In this document: positions 1-12,114 of the stretch, one piece after another | Numbering within the stretch: the first letter of the stretch is position 1 | Layout of the letters: every line of letters begins with the position of its first letter | Assembly (NCBI GenBank): GCA_963678705.1 | Contig: OY783209.1 | Span: 3,038,001-3,102,000 of the forward strand | Direction of reading: 5' to 3' | Length of the DNA: 64,000 bases | Source: Panorpa germanica | Lineage: Eukaryota > Arthropoda > Insecta > Mecoptera > Panorpidae | Notes under the pieces: generated by a model | Told to the model about the DNA's origin: nothing | The model's database searches: none | The model's input: the letters and a program-made list of their open reading frames with translations, nothing else | Translations under genes and position numbers: made by a program

Positions 1-399
1 CTATTCATTAATCTCTATTGATGCGCAGACTGTCCAACGTCCACCTATAAATCATACACATACTGTTTACGTGCAGGTTATTATAAACCCCTGCCACCCC
101 ACCGTCTCTTTATCTTTCCTCTATTCAGTAATCCACAGTCCCTTATACAGATGTTCCATTCACTTCGTCCCATAGAAATATTATGATATCGTTCTTCACT
201 ACCTTCTACTAGGGATGTGTAACTTTAATCTTAATCGGAGGAAAATATGTAATAGTGAACCATCGATGGTTGCTATATGAATACAGATCGAAAGTGAATC
301 TAAATATTGACCATCCAAAACTATAGCAGCCTCCAAACTAAGTATATTGTAATAAGTTGTAATCTAGTGCTGGTGCACTGAAGTAGATTTCGTTAAGAC

Positions 400-432
400 T
401 TCGTTAAGAGATCGTGACGATATCTTAACGAA
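400..432. repeat. Inverted repeat, 15-bp arms, 3-nt loop
   Basis: The arms at 400-414 and 418-432 (TTCGTTAAGAGATCG and its near-complement) match at 14 of 15 positions. A further partial copy, TTCGTTAAGACT, lies immediately to the left. The sequence would fold as a hairpin in single-stranded form. No function is apparent. Confidence 0.7.
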
Positions 433-698
433 TACGAAATGCGAATAACAAAACTGGTCCTAACGAAGCTGGAAAAGGAGACAGACACTTCTACACGTTC
501 TAACACGAATAAGAAACTCCTAATTCGTAGTAGATGAACAAGGATGGACAAAGAAAGAAGAAATTTGTGCTTCCCTACAAACAATATTAACCAGAATCGT
601 ATAAGATTCTAACGAATTGAAGCGAATCGTATCAGAAACGTATAAGATTCGTACGAGATTTAGAAAAATTGTCAAGAGGAAAATAGCTGCAATAATAT

Positions 699-788
699 AA
701 AAGTAGTATCTAATTTTTCCTTTTCTTTGACTATTCTTTTTCAAGTATTACTGTATAAATATAAAAGGAAAAATTAGATACTACTTTT
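699..788. repeat. Perfect 26-bp inverted repeat with 38-nt spacer
   Basis: Positions 699-724 and 763-788 are exact reverse complements (left arm begins AAAAGTAGTATC). Pairing stops just outside the arms. The size would suit a small foldback element or a microRNA-like hairpin. The arms are AT-rich and the sequence shows no sign of transcription. Confidence 0.85.
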
Positions 789-2112
789 TATCACGAGAAA
801 GATAACTTCAATTAACCAAGCGAATTAATTGAATTAATAGCAAGTGCGTTTTTGAATGAATATAAACAATAGACCCACATTACAATCTGGGGAGTAACTT
901 CGAATTTAAGACGTTACAGGAAGTGAAGATGTGTAGAAAGAATCTACATGCTCTGTTTTATGTTTCACACATTCGAAATCATGTGGTCAACACTAATTAC
1001 TCCCAAAAAATCTACTACCTGAGTCCAATGAAAAAAAAAATAGTCCTTATCTGTGCAAACTGTAAAACTCAGGAATAAATCAGGATCTTTTGTATGCACA
1101 ACGTCAACCTTAGTAACGGGCTAAAGGACTAACGGCTAACGGACATAACTCGTCAACGATCGTTAAAGTTACGTCGTTTTTATTTCATAAGGTTTATAGT
1201 CATTTTATACTTTGAAAGACCTATTGAAATTAATGAGATGTTTTAATGTAAAAATGCAAATAATTTGCAGAAACGTATTATGAATAAATTTATGCAAAAA
1301 CGTAAATTGTTCTACTCGAGTTGCCGTTTGTATTTCTCTATAATATTTAACAGTTTTCCGATTGTAGTCGAGATTGTATTATGAGATCTTGGTAAAGACT
1401 GCTCGAAGGGCAGCACAGCACAAAGTGACGGAAACGTACAGTTATATAGTATGTACTGTTATCTTCTTCAACTTGGTAGTGTATTGATAAATATTCAAGT
1501 AAAAACTTGCTCTTACGGTAAAGTGTACTAATGCGAACAACTGCAATACACCTTAATAACAATGATTAGCACCCCAAAAACAACACCCCAGCTAAAATAC
1601 GCGTTTATAAATTATTATTTTTATTCTAAATTAAGATTATGAATTTAAGTTTAACAATTAACAGTATTATTACGATAATAGCTTTTTGAAAACTGCTTGA
1701 AACCTTGAAAATGAAACTTCATTGTGTTCCTCTGTAGATAATGTTAAGGATTTGGTAGCGATAAGCAGCACTCAGTTGAATGTAGAAGGATATCCGGTAT
1801 GTAATGTTTCCGTTATTTCTTGTTATATCCGTTTATCACTTTACAAATGTATAAGTATGGATACCCACAAAATTACCCCATTCAAATTTATCAAATTGTC
1901 AAATAAAATTATGAAATTAATTCAAGCGTATAACAATAACTGTAAAGTACGTACTATGTAGATGGTTGGATGAAATCGTGCGAAACATGGTCTTATTTGA
2001 ATGAATATAGTATGTATCTTGGATTAGTAATGATAAGGTTCAGGGCTGGACTAGCCTGAGATCAAGAAAAAAAGTTGTATTTAAATTCGTTATAAAAAAA
2101 AGCAAAGAAGAT

Positions 2113-2225
2113 ACTGTTATGGTATGGGAGGTCCCTGTTCTCGTTACAAGTGCAATTATCAATTTTATGAGCATTAAAAGATCGTTCAGAAGCTGGATTC
2201 GATATCAGGTTTTCTCTTTAGTACA
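2113..2225 (+). repeat. Short dispersed repeat, copy 1 of 2
   Basis: This stretch aligns by eye with 28735-28825: GAGGTCC, then a TTCGAG-like or CTCG motif, then ATGAG.ATTAAAA and TTCAGAA. The GGTCC..GTTTCGAGCC motif of the second copy resembles a tRNA B box, so both could be decayed tRNA-derived SINEs. That reading is weak. Confidence 0.35.
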
Positions 2226-2301
2226 CAGACGTTTTTCAACAAAGGATTTGTGTTCTATAGAATTCCTATCCCTATTCATTTGGTACAAAGTATCTGCATA
2301 A

Positions 2302-2650
2302 GCCGGCTCCAAACGATGCTACGAACACCTTCTAACGCGTCCAACCCTGGACGCATCGTGTGGACTATGCTGGAACTAAGTATGGAAAAAGTTCGGGCTG
2401 TTATCGGTCTTTTGACCCGCGTCAAAAGGGATTTATCTACTCCCACCACACACTTGATCCACATGTCATGCACTGCTGCACGAATCGTTCAACATCGGAA
2501 GGTTTTATACTTAAAAGTTTCTTTATTTACTTGAAAATTTTTGTTAAACAGTATCAGTGTCAATAATATCAACAAATTAATAAAATAAATAAATCATTCG
2601 TTCCACCGTGAAGCAGGAAACTTGCCATGTCAATCTTGCAATATAAGATT
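2302..2650 (+). mobile_element. MITE-like element, GCCGGC family, copy 1
   Basis: The copy starts with GCCGGCTCCAAACGATGCTA, the terminal inverted repeat that bounds the complete copy at 37031-37414. It continues through shared blocks such as CACACACTTGATCCACATG and CATGCACTGCTGCACGAATC. The far terminus is lost: similarity fades near 2645, after GCAGGAAACTTGCCATGTC. Several overlapping short frames exist in more than one reading frame and are conserved only because the DNA is, so I do not regard them as genes. Confidence 0.75.
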
Positions 2651-2971
2651 CAGACGTTGGAGGCCATACCAAAACATATCGTTCAAACATGAAAGAGAAC
2701 ACCTGTGAGAAACAGTTATAAAGTCATAAACCAGTGCCTGGAATAGAAATATTTATTTGTTTAGGTACTAAACAAATATTACTAATCTTGTGTTATTTAT
2801 AATTAAAGGAGTTTGAAGGCAAAACATCAGTTAAATAAGTTTAACAAGAATAAGACGATTTTTGATAGTTACTTTTTACCCATTATTTTGTTTTACCACT
2901 CATAATTCATAATTTTAGTTTTAAAACTATCCACTTTAGAAGTAAACATACAAATTTATGTAATGGAACAA

Positions 2972-3962
2972 AGGTATTTGGGGGGGACATACAAAAGAGA
3001 ATATGGATATACGAGAGACTGATAGCCAGTATGATGTCGTATGGAGCAGAGGTTTGGGGGTGGAAGGAACAAGAAAAGTTGGAAAGAATACAGGTAAGAT
3101 ATATGAAATGGGTTCTAGGGCTGGACAGGTGCACGCCAGGATACATGGTGATGGAGGAGCTAAAGAGGGACAAGATAAGAATTAAAACAGGGGAAAGAGC
3201 GGTAAAATACGAGGAGAAATTGAACAGAGCGGAAAGCAAAATCTTAAAGAAAATAAGAGAGGATTACATAAAGAATGGGGGGAAAGGAGGTCCAAAAAAG
3301 AGAAAAGAATACTTTGAAAGGAATGGAATGGCGATCGAGGAGGCAGAGAGGAGAAGAGAAGGTGGCGCAAGTGTGGCAGAGGAGCTAAGGAGAAGGGATA
3401 AGGAGACACAACAGCAGGAGAGAATGGGAAAAATAGAAAAAAGTAACTACAATAAAAGATATAAGAGGTTATGGGAAAATAATGTGCCTCAGTACCTTAT
3501 AGAAAAGGACATAAAACACATAAGAAGAACAGCAAGGTTTAGATTGGGAAATGAGGAAAAAGGAAACAGATACTGGGAAAAGAGTGAGGAAAGAAAGTGT
3601 AGAATGTGTGGAGCGGAGGACGAAACACTGGAGCACATTAAGTTTGAGTGTAAGGAAAAAGTAGCAAGCGAAAGGAATATTGGACAGCTATTAAAGGGAG
3701 GCAGTGAAGGAAAGAGGTGGATGGCGGAAATAGTAAGAAGAAAAGGAAAAACAGGAGAATAAATAATCTGGTGGAGAATAATAGAGAGGGTCAAAAGAAG
3801 AAGAAGCAGAAAGCACTTTTGGAAGTAGTAAAAGTCGAGAAGATTTTAAGTTTATTTTAAGTTTAGTTTTTAAGTTTGGAATGTATATAGGAATGAAATG
3901 TATTAGAAATATAATACTGTAGATTGTAAAGCCGAAAGGCATACACAATTAATATATAAATA
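2972..3962 (+). mobile_element. 5'-truncated LINE, family A copy 1, with 14-bp TSD
   Basis: The insertion is bounded by a perfect 14-bp duplication, ATGTAATGGAACAA, at 2958-2971 and 3963-3976. The body holds the C-terminal part of a reverse transcriptase frame, a 3' UTR of about 200 bp, and the end motif TTGTAAAGCCGAAAGGC followed by an AT-rich tail. Two other copies, at 22360-22977 and 25016-25482, share this 3' end. Extreme 5' truncation and variable-length TSDs are the normal signature of target-primed reverse transcription. Confidence 0.93.
2974..3762 (+). pseudogene. LINE reverse transcriptase C-terminal fragment
   Basis: This is the C-terminal end of a non-LTR retrotransposon polyprotein. 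The frame is open from the insertion edge and carries the post-catalytic motif MSYGAEVWGW near its start, then a long Lys/Glu/Arg-rich, probably helical segment. It ends with a zinc-binding motif, CRMCGAEDETLEHIKFEC (C-X2-C-X8-H-X4-C). The YxDD catalytic region is missing because the copy is 5'-truncated, so no enzyme activity is possible. The frame is intact from 2974 to the stop, and the copy is about 97 percent identical by eye to the one at 22360-22872, so it is young. An internal ATG at 3031 gives a 243-residue frame, but I see no reason to think it is used. The exact LINE clade is not certain. Confidence 0.88.
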
Positions 3963-3976
3963 ATGTAATGGAACAA

Positions 3977-5274
3977 TTTACTATTTATTTTTCTTTCTTT
4001 TTTGGTTGGTAATATGTGAGTTCGTAAATTTAAAAAGTTTAGAAAGTTAAACGATTACACGACCTGTTAATTCCGTCCGACACTTATGAATTTCATAACT
4101 GCATTCTTTGGCTTTAGCTTACTAAGCCTTTATACCGAAGGAATTTAAATCACCGAGTCTTGCAAAGTTTTTATATAACGACATAATGTAATGGGCGATC
4201 GAGATACACTGTTATTTTTCAAAGGAGAAACGACTGTCTTTAAACATTTTATCATAGAAAGATGAGCGAATACCTTACCTTGTCTTAATACCTTGTCTTA
4301 AGACAGACATCAGTGTGCGACCATTTTTAATTGCTTTCTGTTACTTCGTGAATTCATCGTACTTTAGCTTCTGCTCTAAAAACAGAAAACCTCAATTAAA
4401 TTTAGATGTATGTAAAACACATCCAAACTGAAGTAAAATCGACATCTTTTGACGATACTAAGTATTCACTCAAGCAGTTTTATATGTATGTAAAAAAGTT
4501 ATAATTAAATAATGCAAGTAGAGTTGCTTGTTGCAGTAGATCGACATATAACAATAGTAACAATATCTAATTCATTAGATCAAACTAAATCACATAATAT
4601 TGTGAAAAGTAACTTTATTTATATCTTACTTTAATGACAGTACGTCCTTATATTCTATCCTACTCTAATCGTGTGTATATCGATGCTGTCACAAAAGCTC
4701 AAGAAGCTCCGCGCGTTCTTTTAAACCCCAGCATGAGATTACGGTTTCTTTACTCACAGAATATGTTATATAACAATAATTTGACTACTAATGAGGCCTC
4801 TCTTAATTATACATACTTTGAATAAAATAATTTAAAATAAACATAATTAAATGAGAGCAAACCCGTGCTTACGAGTATTACTCCTACAGTGGAGTACTCG
4901 TATTATGAGAGAAAGAAAAAATAATGAATGCAAAGTGGACTAAGAAAAGAGTCTTTTAGAAAAGTAAAATAAAGAAAAGGTATAGTTGTACTCGTAGATA
5001 TTTATACTAAACAAAGTAAGAAAGAATTTCCACTAATTGTTATGGTTCTGTGGAAAACACATTGAACGTACCGTACCGTATCGTAGAGCTCTGAACAAAA
5101 CGTTGGGTTGAAATAAAAGAAAACAATGAACCGAGGTATTGCAAGAGGTAAAATAAATGTTACAGATACATATTGCTCTAGAAGGTGGTTTGAATGTAAT
5201 GCATTGTACAAACAAGTGAGACTACAACATGCGACATTCAACATTTATATATTTTTATTTTTTATTTTGTAATA
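3977..5274. other. AT-rich stretch without recognised gene
   Basis: A short open frame at 4634-4825 has no similarity that I recognise. An imperfect hairpin lies at 4870-4902, where TACGAGTATTACTCC faces GGAGTACTCGTA across a short loop. Nothing else stands out. Confidence 0.45.
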
Positions 5275-5563
5275 ATATGCCACGTTACAATCTGTTACAA
5301 TAACTACCTATGCTAAAAATGGAAATTAACCTAGATAAGAATTAGTCGTCCAATGAAGGTTATATCTATGAATCGCACTGTGTCTTTTTAGTCTTTTAAA
5401 GTCAGAAGTATGTTTATCTAGTAAATTCACAACTAGATAGTTTGGATGATTTTTTAGTCGCTGATGGTATCCTTGAATGAATTTGTTCATTTCTTCCTTC
5501 ACAGTTGTAATGCCGCAGTCATGGTTACAGAATTTGTTGGTTATGAACCATGGGATAATATTT
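5275..5563 (-). pseudogene. Jockey-type LINE C-terminus and 3' UTR, copy 1
   Basis: Read on the minus strand, the sequence starts with PWFITNKFCNHDCGI and continues TVKEEMNKF, YHQRLKNHPNYL and DFKRLKRH. These are the hallmark motifs of the extreme C-terminus of Jockey-clade ORF2. They are followed by a 3' UTR ending near the CCACGTTACAATCTG block. The endonuclease and the reverse transcriptase core are absent. Related fragments lie at 45040-45347 (plus strand) and at 46477-46516 joined to 52771-53012 (minus strand, split by the BEL insertion). Confidence 0.85.
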
Positions 5564-5569
5564 TTATTT

Positions 5570-6935
5570 AGGTTTTGACAATTTATAGATATGGGTGTAC
5601 TAATTTAATTTATTATTAAACTAATATATATTTTTTAGACTAATGTTTTATTAAAATATGTATTTATTATAATTTTTGCTTTATTTGTAAACCTTAAAAT
5701 TCTATTGTTACACTTTTATATTTGATATACTAAAATAGTACCTTTACTTTTTGTTTGGATTCGTTTGGAATCTTTAAACTTAAATCTGATATCTTGCAAA
5801 GTGGTTTTAGTATAATCTATGGTCAGAGTTGAAAAAAAGGATGTAATAAATCCTGTTATCACTTAGATAACCAGTGGAGTCAAATGCTAACTTGCCTTCT
5901 TTCGAATGGGCTTGTGTCCTATGTCTTCATTTCTATAAAAGTGTACTATATATTGATAAAGTGGGTTACTAAAACCTCAAATGTATAATTATTTTTTAAT
6001 AACTCCTTATATGTTAAGAGATATTAACAATTAAAAAAGTCATTTTTTCCCTTTAATTATTAAAGGGATTCAACGTTGTAGACATTCCAAGTGCATGTGA
6101 CATCACAATCCTTGTGTAAGGTTACCAACTTTACAGATCATAAATCGCTGCTATATGTATTTATATATCAAAATATCAAATATTATTTACAGCTATTTCA
6201 AGAAAAAATAAAATTTTAATATTATAAAATTATTATTCTTTGATTTAATTTGATTATTTCGACTACCAACAGCTACAGGACATTACCAATGCACTGACCT
6301 ACTCAACAAATAACTGACGTTAAAATGCATTTCACGTCATCGTCATGGCCGACGATTTCTAACGCTAAAACTACAATTCAAATTTTTAATTGCTATATCT
6401 CCGTCAATATTTAGCTATTTAATAAAATAGACACGCCAATACACATTTATTAACATCAATTTCAATCAACAATTGAAAAATCGACCACTAAAAAATAAGG
6501 AAACAAGCCCATTCTGAGAGACATCGAAGTATTTTCATTATATTTAAATGTTTCCAAAGGTAAATGCATAATTCTTTGTTGACTAAAACAAAATCTTAGT
6601 TGCGTTTGCATCATCCGGCATAGTACATTATAGTGAGACTTAAATAAATAAAATATTCTCTCTCTGTTGTAGACCCAGACCCAAATGTAAAAGCATTAGT
6701 CTCTGAGAAAACTTATTTTGTTTTAGAGATCGTCCAGGTCATTACTGAAACATCACAGAATCGAAGTTTAAGATAAATATGGAATTATATGTAAAATTGC
6801 ACCTTCTATCTGATTCAATATTCACGTAACTCATAAATGTAATCAAACAAAATTATAATGCAGATAAACTTGTTAAATACCGTTGAAGTAATATTGTATT
6901 CGTTGTTTCACAAAACTTCATATTCAGAGATGTCT
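5570..6935. other. AT-rich stretch without recognised gene
   Basis: There is no open frame of note and no repeat shared with the rest of the window that I could identify. Confidence 0.4.
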
Positions 6936-6950
6936 CTCTAATGACTGAGT

Positions 6951-7239
6951 CGACTGCTGTGTCTTCGGGTTCGATCCCCGGACCAGATAGATATTTTCTG
7001 GGTTTGGTTATTATGAAATTAATATGATAGTATTAAAACAAATGAACTGAGACAGATAGTATTAAAACAAATAAGATAAGAATTTGAACCGTATAAACAC
7101 TCTGTAGATATGATGTTAAAAATACACGTTACATATGAAACAAATTAGAAAGACTGATTAAAAACTAAAAGACAAATTAAAAATATGATCGGCAAGAAGG
7201 TTGAATAAGCCAAAGCCTAAATAAAAAAAAAAAAAAATT
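6951..7239 (+). mobile_element. tRNA-derived SINE, probably 5'-truncated
   Basis: A B-box-like promoter element, GGGTTCGATCCCCGG, lies near the 5' end. The 3' end reads GCAAGAAGGTTGAATAAGCC, then AAAGCC and an A-rich tail. A 10-bp direct repeat, ATGACTGAGT, flanks it at 6941-6950 and 7240-7249. No clear A box remains inside the boundaries, so the copy is either truncated or the flanking repeat is coincidental. The 3' tail matches the LINE 3' end on the minus strand at 53113-53160, suggesting the SINE used that LINE's machinery. A short internal duplication (GATAGTATTAAAACAAAT) is also present. Confidence 0.7.
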
Positions 7240-7249
7240 ATGACTGAGT

Positions 7250-8100
7250 GGCCGATTTATTCTCTGTTATTAAAGTCTTTTTCATTAAAAAAATATGATA
7301 AAACGCCGGAAATTACAAACAAGATTCCCATGTTTAGTTAACATGTACTCGTAGTTTAAAACATATAAAATTGAAAGAAAAGTAACTTTCAACAATAACA
7401 CAACTTTGTTGAAAATGAAATCTTGTTAGATACACTTGTGCGACTTTAAATTGCACCATTTAGTTCAAGCACAGCAAAAATATTCTCAAACTTCAAAGTT
7501 TTTTCTTTTTATTTTTCTTTCTACACTTCTTGAGTAATAGCTGTTATATTAAATACAATTATATTTTACCTTAAAGTGTTATGTTACGTTAAAAAATAAA
7601 AATAAAAGAAAATAGCTCTCTCTTTCTCTTATAAAATCTACACAGCAATATAATATAAGTATAATCCAATGGCATTTAAAACCTCTTACACCGAATTACC
7701 TTCTTCATTCATTGTAATTTTATTTAATAGCACAAAGTTTAGTTTTCTTGGAACTTCGTTCTTTGGTCCTGGGGGGCTTTGTTTAGTTTATTCGCCTTGT
7801 TACAGTTGTTTCACTATGAGAATAACTTTTCAGACGATAATAGGTCAAAGTGCATTTGTATTGTAATATATGTATTGTGTAATGTACATGTTGCAAGCAT
7901 AATTGATATTGTAGAAGTACGATTACTCTACTTAAACATTTACTTCAGAGACAGCAAAATGTACACCACTTGTCTGCTTTATTTTTGTTTTATTGCTGAA
8001 TACAATTCAATACATTTCTTGTATCTATTTGCAATAATTAGATTGTATTGTAAATGTCACTTTTAATGATACAGGCACTACTTGTTGTTAAAACGTTTTC
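7250..8100. other. AT-rich stretch without recognised gene
   Basis: Two overlapping frames at 7669-8066 show no recognisable domain. Composition is like the surrounding sequence. Confidence 0.35.
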
Positions 8101-8290
8101 GAAATATTTATTCATCATGCTGTTTTCTTTTTTTTAATTTAATTGTTAGGATATTCTAATTACAATGATCATCTATCTTATATTACATATATTCTATAAT
8201 ATCTATTTTATTGATTTAACTATTTTGGTGAATTGTGCTTTGATTCTTTTGTGTTCTAAATGGTTGTACAGTAAGATTAACATATTAATA
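8101..8290 (+). repeat. Dispersed repeat, copy 1 of 2
   Basis: Shared blocks with 63215-63360 include ATATTCTAATTAC, GGTGAATTGTGC and GTGTTCTA.ATGGTTGTACA. The family is unknown. The copies differ at many positions, so it is old. Confidence 0.6.
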
Positions 8291-8634
8291 AATTATTAAG
8301 GATCATTTATATGTTGCTGTAAAAATCTACAAGTATCTTTCTTGCCAATGCTTTTGGTTATAATGGTTTTTAAAATGTGGTATAATATTCATCGGGGTTG
8401 TTTTCAATAATTTCTTTTAGCGGTTCTAAATTTACTTCAATTGATACAGGTGACTTTGTCTCTTTGTTTTCTTTATTATATTTTCTGAGTTTCTGGTTTG
8501 TCTGAGTTGCATTCATATTTCGTGCTTTTTCTTCAATTTATTAATTTAATGTGGTGTCGTAAAACTTTAATGAAATACGCGTAATTACATCTCATTGCCA
8601 AACTAAACTTAAAAACAGACAAGGAGAATAAAAA

Positions 8635-8905
8635 GATTTAGAATGGATAATCAGAGGAAGTGAAAAATATATTGGGAAGAAATAAAAGAGAGGATCTGCA
8701 GAACGTGTAAGCGAGAAAAAGAGAGGCTGTGGTATATTAGGGGAAAATACTACTTTATGATTGATAGAGAAAAGAAAATAGAGGATTTGTGGAGAGGAGA
8801 CAAGGAAGGCAACACTTAGATGACGAAGGTATAGGCACGAAGGAAGAAGAAGGAGGAAAGGGAGAGAAACAATGAGGAGTAGGGAACAAGAATATTAGAA
8901 TCAGA
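8635..8905 (+). pseudogene. Decayed LINE family A C-terminal fragment
   Basis: Broken frames here resemble the family A LINE C-terminus: a YWEEIKERICRTCKREKE-like segment matches the YWEKSEERKCRMCG region, and IEDLWRGDKEG matches the downstream tail. Stops interrupt the frame. The purine-rich strand is typical of this LINE. Confidence 0.6.
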
Positions 8906-8999
8906 AAGTCTGTTTTTGTTGCTTTCATTTTTAATTTTTAGTATAGTGCTGTTAATTTTGTTTTTTAAACTTTATTATAATCTTTTTAGAAAATATAAT

Positions 9000-11630
9000 A
9001 CCTTATGTACAAATAAATAAAAAGTTTAATATTATCCTTAATAGAAAACGATATTAGATAAAATTATTGTTCTTCCGTAAACTATGGTGAACGTTTAACT
9101 ATTATTGAAACAAGTATAATTTTCAAGACAAGATAAATATTATTTCGAACAAGACTTATAAATTATAGAAAAAATAGTCACGTAAAAAGAAAAAAAAAAC
9201 AAAAAACAAAGCAAAAATTTGTATCAGAATACAAGTCATAAATATAAAAGGAAAAAAAATAAAGAAAATAGAATGAAAATAGCATGAATGAGGAAAATGT
9301 TAAAAGAATGTGAAGGATATATATCTCAGTGACAGTGAAATACAGACTAGAGATAAAAGAGGTCATCTGTAGATCAAGTCAGTTACTAAGGAATGGACCA
9401 ACCGGCCGGCCGGTCAATTTTACTGACCAGTGAGTAAAACAAAAAACAACGTTATGTATAATGTTGTGTTGTTGCTGAAGTGAAAATGAATTGAGTGAAC
9501 GAATGAACGAACGAACGATTTCAAAACGCAAGCAGATTTTCTGGAAGGAAAATACAATGAAAAACGTGTGGTGTGAAAGCGTTTCTTTATTTGTTATCTA
9601 AACATTGTGTTTTTATGGGTTTCTTTATTTGTGATATACTTGTACATGATGGAGATAGTACTCGTCGTAGTTTTTAAGCAATATAAATTAGTAATTATAC
9701 ATTTCTGGAAGGAAAATGCGCAAAAGAACAATCTGAAAGGAAGGTCAGACAAAGGGTTGTATCTCAAGAGTATATCGCTAAAATTTCATGCCGAAATTGT
9801 GAAAATTGACAAAGTTACGGAACATTGAATTCATAGCCATCCATATACAATAGAATGTAAAAAAAAATTGTTGTTTCATTTATGAAAACTTTAAACCACA
9901 GTAAAAACAGTTTTAGTTTTGGTAAAATAGTTAAGTTCCACAAGATTGTGAAAATACCACGGACTGCGATGCATCTCGTACAACTGTGTATAACTTTGCT
10001 GGCGCAACACATGCATCAGTTCTTCATTAAGTGCGCTAGCATTTCATTAATTAAGCGTATAATTAACGTATCTATACAAGTATTTGAAGCGTATCTGAGG
10101 TTGAATTACACTGTTTTGACTTTGGATGGCACTTGAAAAAGATTAGCAAATGATGCGTTGTATTTATTTCATATAAAATGAAATCATACATATTGCATCA
10201 TTGATTGTTGCTAAAGATACTTTATTTCATCAAACTAATTACATTGTGCATAACGCATGCAATTTTCTAATTAGACTAATGCGGGTTTAGCTGTTCACTG
10301 ACGTCACAAAAATAAAAAAAAAGTTTTTCTGTTAGATAAAAGAAATATGAAGGAAGGGCAGAGTAGAAACAAGAGCGAGAGAAGCAGTAGGGTTTTAAAT
10401 TTATCTATTTTGTTAGTATTTTTCTTTTGAAAGGAATGTGAATGGGTATATAGTATGAAATTAAGCACAATGATATGTAATGTAATGATTAAGGCGGAAA
10501 AATGTAATGTCAAAAACATTAAAATAAAATAATAAAAACATAATAACGACGCAAATCGGGGCTCCGTTGTGTATAAGTTATCTATCCACACATACATGCT
10601 GTCTTTACTAATATATCTCATAATTTATTGCCCGCAACTTCAAAATATGAATATCTACGCACGAATTTTCATCTGGCCTTCAGTTTGTTACATACTCGTA
10701 TATATTTCTGTATGTATAACGAAGAATTTATAAAAACGAACTAAAGCTGAGTCGGGAGAAGCCCTCCAATTAAAGTGTCTGATTGAAGCTGACTCGGCCA
10801 GACTCAACAACTTTCCTCTAGCAACCTCACCCCACTCTCCCCAATCTCTCATCTCATTGCAGGAAACAGTTCAACCCCCATAACACCACTTCGCATCACT
10901 AACTTTAAAAGAACTTTCAAAACTATTTTTACACTGTAAAAATATGTTATTCATTTTAAATTACTATATATGTGGTTAAAGTATATAAAAATTAAAAAAA
11001 ATATACTTTAAGAAATAAAAGTTTAAAGAATTTTCTGTTTATTACATTTTAATATTCTTTCAGTTTATTACGAGACTTTTAAGTCTGTTACAAATAGTTA
11101 CTACAGCGCCAATATCAACCAAACGGGTGAGATAGAAACTATGTATTTTTATTGAGTTTTATTTTACTTTATATACAGTAAACATTCTTTGTAAGAAAAA
11201 TTTCAATTAAAATGTTTATACGTTCATTAAAGAAAAAGAGTTTTTAAGGAATTTAATAAGAAAAAGACAAGAAAAAGTTTAATTTATTATTTAGCACATG
11301 TATTGTAAGAAGGTGAGTTATTTACGTTCTTTAATGTAACATTCCAGTTGTCTTGGAAGAAGGAAACATTTTAAAATTTAATCAATTTTGAGTCTTGTAC
11401 CTTTTGCATTTAATTAAAGTGTTTCCAATTTTATTTCAAATATTTCCAGCTAAACAAGAAATGTATACTCATGTATTATTTAAAGTAATAACTTTTATCT
11501 AATGGTATATTTCATTATTTACCGAAGTTTAACATAATTTTGTTACATTGTCATTAAATAAATCCTTAAGATATTTAATATTGTAACAATATATAATCTT
11601 CTGTAAAACGTTAGAAACTATACATTAATG
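9000..11630. other. AT-rich stretch without recognised gene
   Basis: Short open frames at 9607-9828, 9882-10136 and 10304-10621 lack any motif I recognise. A 14-bp palindrome lies at 9401-9414. A short C-rich patch lies at about 10790-10890. Confidence 0.4.
9401..9414. repeat. GC-only core palindrome ACCGGCCGGCCGGT
   Basis: A perfect 14-bp palindrome that contains GGCCGGCC, in otherwise AT-rich DNA. Function is unknown. Confidence 0.8.
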
Positions 11631-11639
11631 AACATATTG

Positions 11640-12014
11640 TACTCTTTTTTATTGTTTCTGCCTTTACGGCCTTACAATCACACTTACATTTTACATTTCC
11701 TTTACAAGTTTTTACCATTTTTTAAAGTTCGTCTGCCTTGTTATCTTCCTCCACTGCTTCCTTCCTTTCTCTTGCAATCGTTTCACACGACTCCCTCTGC
11801 TTACAAAGTTTCTCCTTCTTCTCTCTTCTCTTTCTCCCTCCGTCATCCATACTCTTCCTTGCGATAACTCCTCCAAGCTTAATTCACTTTGCACTTTATC
11901 CTGACACCTATACTTAAAATGTTCTAATTTTTCCTCTTCCTCCTTGCATATGCTGCATAATTTATCTTCTACTGTTCCCCAATATTTAAAGTCTCTCTCT
12001 TCATTCTCCAGCAT
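11640..12014 (-). pseudogene. LINE family A-related C-terminal fragment
   Basis: A 100-codon minus-strand frame reads NEERDFKYWGTVEDKLCSIC, then EKLEHFKYRCQDKV. This keeps the C-X2-C...H-X4-C zinc motif and the order of the intact family A copies, but is clearly diverged. The C-terminal half is Arg/Lys/Glu-rich, like the others. It is a relic of a related, older LINE subfamily. No catalytic region is present. Confidence 0.75.
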
Positions 12015-12114
12015 TAATGTACGTAACTTTTGTTATGTAATTTTACATTATGTTAACCTTAAAAATATTGCGTATAAGGTTAACCTTTTTTATATTAAAT
12101 AAATGTTCACCAGA

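Larger units (their letters stand above)
1..2112. other. AT-rich stretch without recognised gene
   Basis: No open frame here has convincing length or similarity. The first 700 bases contain many short motifs of the TTCGTTA or ACGAAT type, and two inverted repeats are listed separately. Nothing else is identifiable. Confidence 0.5.

Noticed and set aside
2250..2566. Conserved short proteins in the MITE copies at 2250-2566 and 37137-37442
   Set aside because: Two different reading frames are 'conserved' at once, and the frames extend past the element ends. DNA identity of the repeat explains it.
6941..6990. Functional tRNA gene
   Set aside because: Only a B box is present; there is no acceptor stem pairing, and the A-rich tail with flanking direct repeat indicates a SINE.
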